Part shown: one piece after another, positions 1-4,319 of the stretch
How the letters are laid out: every line of letters starts with the position of its first letter
How positions within the stretch are numbered: position 1 is the first letter of the stretch
Assembly (NCBI GenBank): GCA_036939755.1
Contig: JALLAZ010001014.1
Coordinates: 1-10,755, forward strand
Length of the DNA stretch: 10,755 nucleotides
Direction: 5' to 3'
Source: Stephanodiscus triporus
Taxonomy: Eukaryota; Bacillariophyta; Thalassiosirophyceae; Thalassiosirales; Thalassiosiraceae
Program-made: the position numbers and the translations under genes
The notes under the pieces: model-generated
Databases searched by the model: none
What the model was told of the DNA's origin: nothing
The model's input: the letters and a program-made list of their open reading frames with translations, nothing else

Positions 1-423
1 CAACTCCACCATGGTTTCCGATGCTTCACCAGGCACCGCCGACCCCAAGATGAACAAATCATTTGTTCATACAGCGTATACATCTTCTGACTGTGCACAT
101 GCACAGGACGGGTATTCAAATTTCCCCATCCGACAATTATTGATGGAGATATGAGGTGGGACAGCGGTTGATTTTGGGTGGTTTTGGGGTTGTGGGACAT
201 CTAACACTTGCTTAGCTAGGCAGAAGCTAGGTAAAAAAACACACACCAACCATGGCGGCCGCCATCGCCCTATGGCTGCCATGGTGTGCCCCCCCCCCGG
301 CGCCGCCGCATACAACCACCATCCAACATGCAGTGTGACAAGTCTGTTGTTAAAACTAGATAATATAATTGTTTTTACTATTATTTATTAGCTATTTAAA
401 GGCATGGTGCATCATTGGCATGC
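1..423 (+). repeat. Dispersed repeat, copy 1 (possibly truncated by the window edge)
   Basis: It aligns along its length with copy 2 at 852-1238, from CAACTCCACCATGGTTTCC to the GCATGC near 420. It holds a ~33-nt segment (about 66-99) absent from copy 2. Internal landmarks are GAGATATGAGGTGGGACAG, GCTAGGTAAAAAAACACAC, a 14-bp perfect palindrome with a NotI core at 252-265, and CATCCAACATG. It has no coding capacity. The overlapping minus-strand frame at 67-315 is repeat-derived. Confidence 0.85.
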
Positions 424-632
424 TGTGCCTGTGTTTGCTGATTGCGGTGGCTGTTGGTGATCAATTTTTGCCAGTAAACTGTGCTGGCAACTGTTCTATG
501 GGTCTTTGGCTGTTGTTTCTGCATGGCGGAACTGGGACAGATAGTGATGGGATGCCGCTATTGTCTTCGGCAGACACAGAAACCATGTTGGTATTTTTTT
601 CTTCGATGATAGTTGTATCAATTCCTATGTAG
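420..632 (+). CDS. Doubtful small frame with hydrophobic start
   Basis: An ATG at 420 opens 70 codons beginning MLCLCLLIAVAVGDQF, which would score as a signal peptide, and ending in TAG. The start lies at the end of the dispersed repeat and the equivalent place in copy 2 has no such frame. There is no recognisable domain and no clear codon bias. It is probably chance and is listed only because the N-terminus looks secretory. Confidence 0.12.
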   Translation: MLCLCLLIAVAVGDQFLPVNCAGNCSMGLWLLFLHGGTGTDSDGMPLLSSADTETMLVFFSSMIVVSIPM

Positions 633-851
633 TGTTTTTACGTATGAATGCATCTGGGGGGAACAAATGTTGTCCAAAAGGGCCTCAGAGCTTGCTGACA
701 TTGCAAGCCAAAATAGAACACCCCTCACCACCTCCCAAGTACGTAGGGTGAAACATCTTGCAGTATGTAGATTCTTACTTATTTAAATACTAACATACTC
801 GATTCCCTTAAATAAATTTAACATAAAACTATGATAGATAGTCCACAAACA
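424..851. other. Spacer between repeat copies
   Basis: It is moderately AT-rich with no supported gene. The segment around 700-716 (TTGCAAGCCAAAAT) reappears inverted near 1545-1556 as TTTTGGCTTGCAA, which hints that both spacers share a second degenerate element. The end, 770-850, is AT-rich. Confidence 0.5.
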
Positions 852-1238
852 CAACTCCACCATGGTTTCCAATGCTTCACCAGGCATGGCCCACCCCAAG
901 ATGAACAAATCATTCGTTCATAAGGATGGGTACTTCAAATGCCCCCATCCAACAATTGTTGATTGAGATATGAGGTGGGACAGTAGTTGGTTTTGGGTGG
1001 TTTTGGTGTTGTGGGACATCTGAAACGCAATTAGCTAGGTAAAAGCTAGGTAAAAAAACACACCCCAACCAAGGCGGCCGCCGTCATCCCACAACCGCCA
1101 TGGGGTACCCCCCGGCACCGTTGCATACAATTATTAGCCAACATGCTGTGCAACAAGTCTATGTTGTTAGAACAAGAGAATGTAATTGTTTTTACTATTT
1201 AATAGCTATTTGAAGACACAATGCATCGTCAGCATGCC
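852..1238 (+). repeat. Dispersed repeat, copy 2
   Basis: This is a direct-orientation copy of the repeat at 1-423, offset by 851 bp, with scattered substitutions and a ~33-nt deletion relative to copy 1. It keeps GAGATATGAGGTGGGACAG, GCTAGGTAAAAAAACACAC, GGCGGCCGCC and CAACATG. Similarity fades just after GCATGC, and the sequence after copy 2 is not a clear copy of that after copy 1. Confidence 0.85.
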
Positions 1239-1798
1239 GGTCAAGTGAAATATTTTTGTAACTTGTTGCCATGATGAATATCCCTCAGCCCTCTTGGAAC
1301 AGGGCTTCATTAGGGTGTCATGCCGCTCCCCTTGAAAAGGGCTCAACGATTTCTCAGATCCCAGCAAATGGCACCCATGTGCTGACCTCCATCATCATAA
1401 GCATCAATTATCTAGCATTTTTACGCACACAATGTTTTGTCCGTGGTGGCAGGAGAGACAATTGGATGTTTTTTTGCCAAAAAGCCCAAGATGTTTGTTG
1501 GGCGGTGGTGCCCTTCGTCAGGGTGTCACGAGGCCCGGAGCATTTTTGGCTTGCAAAATGTCTGAAATTCGTTGAGCCATAGGAACATTTCCATCATTCT
1601 GGCGCTTGATTTGCATGTTAATGCTAGTAAAAAATGGAAAAAAGGCTTCTTTGCAGTGGCAGGAACAATTTTTGTCCATTCTCTTCTCCCACCAATAGCC
1701 AAAGACAGCCGGGAGGTGGTAGAGGGCCGACAGACTTTTAACTAGAAGGCAAGTTTTTTTCTGGCGCGAAGACTTGCTGGATATTCAGCCGCCCCAGA

Positions 1799-1818
1799 CT
1801 GGTTGTGATCCTAGCTGG
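1799..1818 (+). repeat. 20-bp dispersed repeat, plus-strand member
   Basis: CTGGTTGTGATCCTAGCTGG matches the reverse complement of 3131-3150 exactly. Similarity outside the 20 bases is weak. A chance exact match of this length in 10 kb is very unlikely, so the two sites share an origin. Confidence 0.85.
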
Positions 1819-1829
1819 CGCACTTTTCT

Positions 1830-1878
1830 AAGGTACTGTAACTTAAAAAACTTTAGTGTCTAAATTTACTGTACCTTT
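1830..1878. repeat. Short inverted repeat (hairpin)
   Basis: The arms AAGGTACTGTAA (1830-1841) and TTACTGTACCTT (1867-1878) pair with one mismatch around a loop of about 25 nt, and the stem can extend inward through AT bases. The GGTAC/GTACC theme recurs at 3086-3101 and near 3564-3582, so it may be an end of a small non-autonomous element. Confidence 0.6.
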
Positions 1879-2244
1879 AAGTACTAATTATCTATCCTAC
1901 CAGAGCAGCATACACTAGTGCACAAAAAATATATGTTATTGCCCCACGAAATGAAGGCCAAGCCTAACTGCACCCCCCAACTTTTACTGCCGCTGACACA
2001 TCCACTGTGCATGGCTATTTGACGGCCGGGCTTGGGGGAAGCAGTTTTGCATTAGTTCTTGCGTTAAAGTGGGGCAAAATATCACCATGGGTTGGGTGAT
2101 CTACTCTACAAAATGGGTAAAAAGTACTACTACGCGAGCACAACACAAAACTCAACCACACAACACACAACAACCAACATGGTCGATCCCGCCCTACCCT
2201 CCAGCGGCTTTGGCCCTCTCCCCCATGGGTTGGTCAGCAGCATC

Positions 2245-2321
2245 ACCAACTCCTGGCGCCGCCACCCCCTATGGGCCCATGAAATGCGTGCACCATTGGG
2301 TTTGGCGGCGCCGCTGTTGGT
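2245..2321. repeat. Imperfect hairpin with GGCGCCGCC arms
   Basis: The left arm 2245-2274 (ACCAACTCCTGGCGCCGCC and on) pairs with the right arm 2293-2321 (ending GGCGGCGCCGCTGTTGGT), leaving an 18-nt loop. The preceding 2155-2182 (CACACAACACACAACAACCAACATGG) recalls the ACACACNCCAACCATGG part of the dispersed repeat, so this is probably a more degraded foldback relative. Confidence 0.6.
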
Positions 2322-2986
2322 TCCCCTGTTTGGGGCGTCAACACCAGCCCCATCAAAAAATAGAGAGGAACATGACACCTTGGCGTTGGGTGGCTACCGA
2401 TCGATCAAGTTAACCAACAATCAACCAATAGCTTGTGGAAGCGATAGGGGAGATGTTTCAGTGGAGTCGCATGTGGTGGGGAGCGCATGGGAGGACTGTG
2501 TACCATTGTTTTGGGCATCAAATTGAGTGACGAAAAACTAAATAATTAAAAATATGTTGCGGCTTTTGGCAGCCTCCAAGCTATGATTTTTGACACAACA
2601 ACCAACCAAAAGCAGGCGCCCGCAACGGAGGTTACTACTATTTAGGGGAGGCACAATGAGCGGGAGGCACGGGAAAGCACTATATTATTGTTTTTGAGGG
2701 GGAGAAGTCAAACAGAATGTAAAAAACTTAAATAAATCATTGTGTTTAGTAAATATTTTTTCTTGGCCGGTTTATATTATCGAGTTAAACCCCGTAGAGA
2801 GGTTGCTGGGGTGGGGCGGCAATAAAAACAAAAAGCCATGCCGCTGGACCGACGGCCGGCTCCACAATGGTTATGTTCTTTGCTGGATGGTCAGCTTATA
2901 GTCGACCATGCATTTGTACTATTTCTATTTAGAGAATGCTACAGGACAATAAAGGGAGTTTTTTTGTTCATGTGTTTTGTTCCATA

Positions 2987-3010
2987 GAGTACAATAAAGA
3001 GTACAATAAA
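2987..3010 (+). repeat. 12-bp tandem duplication
   Basis: GAGTACAATAAA occurs twice head to tail (2987-2998 and 2999-3010). A partial relative, GGACAATAAAGGG, lies at 2944-2956. Confidence 0.9.
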
Positions 3011-3130
3011 GTAGCTAATTGTAACATGAAACGTAGTAGCCAAAGGGATTGCGCGCCAGCTGGCCTCAAGTAGCTGTAGAAAATAGGTACAGACTTGTAC
3101 CAGAAAAATTCTGGAACGTTACAAGCTGCT

Positions 3131-3150
3131 CCAGCTAGGATCACAACCAG
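3131..3150 (-). repeat. 20-bp dispersed repeat, minus-strand member
   Basis: This is the exact reverse complement of 1799-1818. It lies just outside the large palindrome at 3165-3393 and close to GGTACAGACTTGTACC (3086-3101). Confidence 0.85.
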
Positions 3151-3164
3151 CCCCCAAAGTATGA

Positions 3165-3393
3165 ATTTGTACCTAGAGGTAAGGTTTCTTTGATACACCA
3201 ATCGCGGCTGCCATGGTGCCCCACTAACTGCGCCGCCGCATAAAACAGTCGCCCAACATGTTGGCTGATTGTTGGATGCAGCGGCGCTGGAGTGAGGCAC
3301 AATGGCAACCATAGGACGACGGCGGCTGCCATTGTTGGTGTGTGTGTGTTTTGCTTGCTTTACCTTGCAAAAAAACACACACAACCCACAACA
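3165..3393. repeat. Large imperfect palindrome (foldback element) built from the dispersed repeat
   Basis: The centre is CAACATGTTG near 3258. The left arm from 3207 (GGCTGCCATGGTGCCCCACT) and the reverse complement of the right arm to about 3310 (GGTTGCCATTGTGCCTCACT) agree at most positions over about 54 nt. Weaker similarity runs outward to GGTAAG/GGTAAA. The right arm on the minus strand also matches copy 1 at 225-325 (CACACCAACNATGGC, the GCCGCC region, CCAACATG) and is the longer arm. The left arm lacks about 20 nt next to CACCAA. Confidence 0.75.
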
Positions 3394-3716
3394 ATCAGCT
3401 GAATCACTGAGTGACGGTGCGCAATCAATGATATAATCGCCGGTGCTGGGGATCATGATAAAAATCAATATGCCATAGGGTTCACAAGGCCATTTTCAAG
3501 CGGACATTACCATGTATGTCGTTCATGGGTTGGGGTTGCAAACCGCAGTCCATGGCGTAGCTAGTACAAAGTCGTACCAGAAGTACTCATACCGGGAGAA
3601 AAAATATCCATTGCCATTCGGTTTCCAGTCTCTTCCCCACCGGCACCCAGCTCAGCTATCTCGCAGGCAATCGAATAAGAAAAATGATGACTGGATTAAT
3701 GACATGTTAAGGGACA
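3394..3716. other. 3' flank of the armadillo-like gene
   Basis: It lies downstream of the TAA on the minus strand and probably includes the 3' UTR. No AATAAA is obvious close to the stop. GTACAAAGTCGTACCAGAA (3564-3582) is a diverged copy of GTACAGACTTGTACCAGAA (3087-3105). The plus-strand frame 3512-3775 overlaps the gene end and has no support. Confidence 0.5.
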
Positions 3717-4319
3717 TTACAAGACAGACCCCCTTCCACACCCTGGTGCAGAACAGCGCAGACCAAATATTGTAAATGGCTCATTCTCGTCCAAGTGAGA
3801 TTTGAGCCTACCAAATATTCCCTCGCAGGATTGAATGATGTGAGACATCTTCCTAGGGAGCGAGTAGTGCACGGAGCTTTCCGCGCCGTTCACAACATGT
3901 GCCTCCGTCTCCGCGGCAGAATATATCCGTTCTATCAAGTCTCCTCTACCATCATTCCATTTCCAAGTATGCCCATAAAACATATCTACTCCATCGGCGT
4001 AGTAGGCTATGTCGCTGGCCAAGGATATTATGTCAAGTTCGCCTGGGCACTGCGCTGAGGGGATGTTCAAGGCAAGTTCCTCCGCTGCCTCCAATGCACT
4101 TGAGAATATCTTGGTGTCAGCGCGACTCTCCCCGTACGAGAATGCCCATGATCCGCCAGCGCTCTTCTTGCGTCGAGAAATCGCACGGTCGAATATGTAT
4201 TGTGTGGGCTTCGCTCCCTTCCTTCGCATTTCATTTCCCGGCACGTTCATGATGGCAGCGAGTGACTTGGCATCAAAATCAAAGTCTGATTTAGAGGGAA
4301 ATTGCTTTCCTGCGTATGT
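3717..4319 (-). CDS. Exon 3 of the armadillo-like gene, C-terminal module
   Basis: The exon encodes 200 residues and a TAA stop (residues 893-1092 of the corrected protein), starting TYAGKQFPSKSDFDF. Visible landmarks are KPTQYIFDRAISRRKK (about 930-945), a helical stretch IFSSALEAAEELAL, a central DIISLASDIAYYADG and YGHTWKW at about 1007-1013. The end, CSAPGCGRGSVL, has two Cys separated by APG and looks unstructured. Codon use is mixed at third positions, not GC-saturated as in exon 1. The module appears to be a separate domain appended to the helical repeats. I do not recognise a named Pfam fold for it. Overlapping plus-strand frames in this interval look like shadows. Confidence 0.75.
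   Translation of the reverse strand, partial: TYAGKQFPSKSDFDFDAKSLAAIMNVPGNEMRRKGAKPTQYIFDRAISRRKKSAGGSWAFSYGESRADTKIFSSALEAAEELALNIPSAQCPGELDIISLASDIAYYADGVDMFYGHTWKWNDGRGDLIERIYSAAETEAHVVNGAESSVHYSLPRKMSHIIQSCEGIFGRLKSHLDENEPFTIFGLRCSAPGCGRGSVL

Larger units (their letters stand above)
1239..2060. other. Non-coding stretch with short inverted repeats
   Basis: No supported gene. It contains the inverted partner of the 700-716 segment near 1545, the GGTAC hairpin at 1830-1878 and one member of an exact 20-bp inverted pair at 1799-1818. The 103-codon frame at 1271-1582 shows no domain or codon bias. Confidence 0.5.
2322..3164. other. Non-coding stretch
   Basis: No supported gene. It is AT-rich from about 2530 to 2770. 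It contains the 12-bp tandem at 2987-3010, the GGTACA-N4-TGTACC palindrome at 3086-3101 and the 20-bp dispersed repeat at 3131-3150. Confidence 0.5.

Noticed and set aside
2069..2526. Overlapping plus-strand frames of 114 and 144 codons
   Set aside because: They lie over the 2245-2321 hairpin and CA-rich repeat sequence. There is no domain, and two frames are open equally, as expected by chance.
2968..3468. Minus-strand frame of 166 codons across the palindrome
   Set aside because: It runs through the foldback repeat and both arms contribute to it. It has no domain and related repeat copies do not keep the frame.
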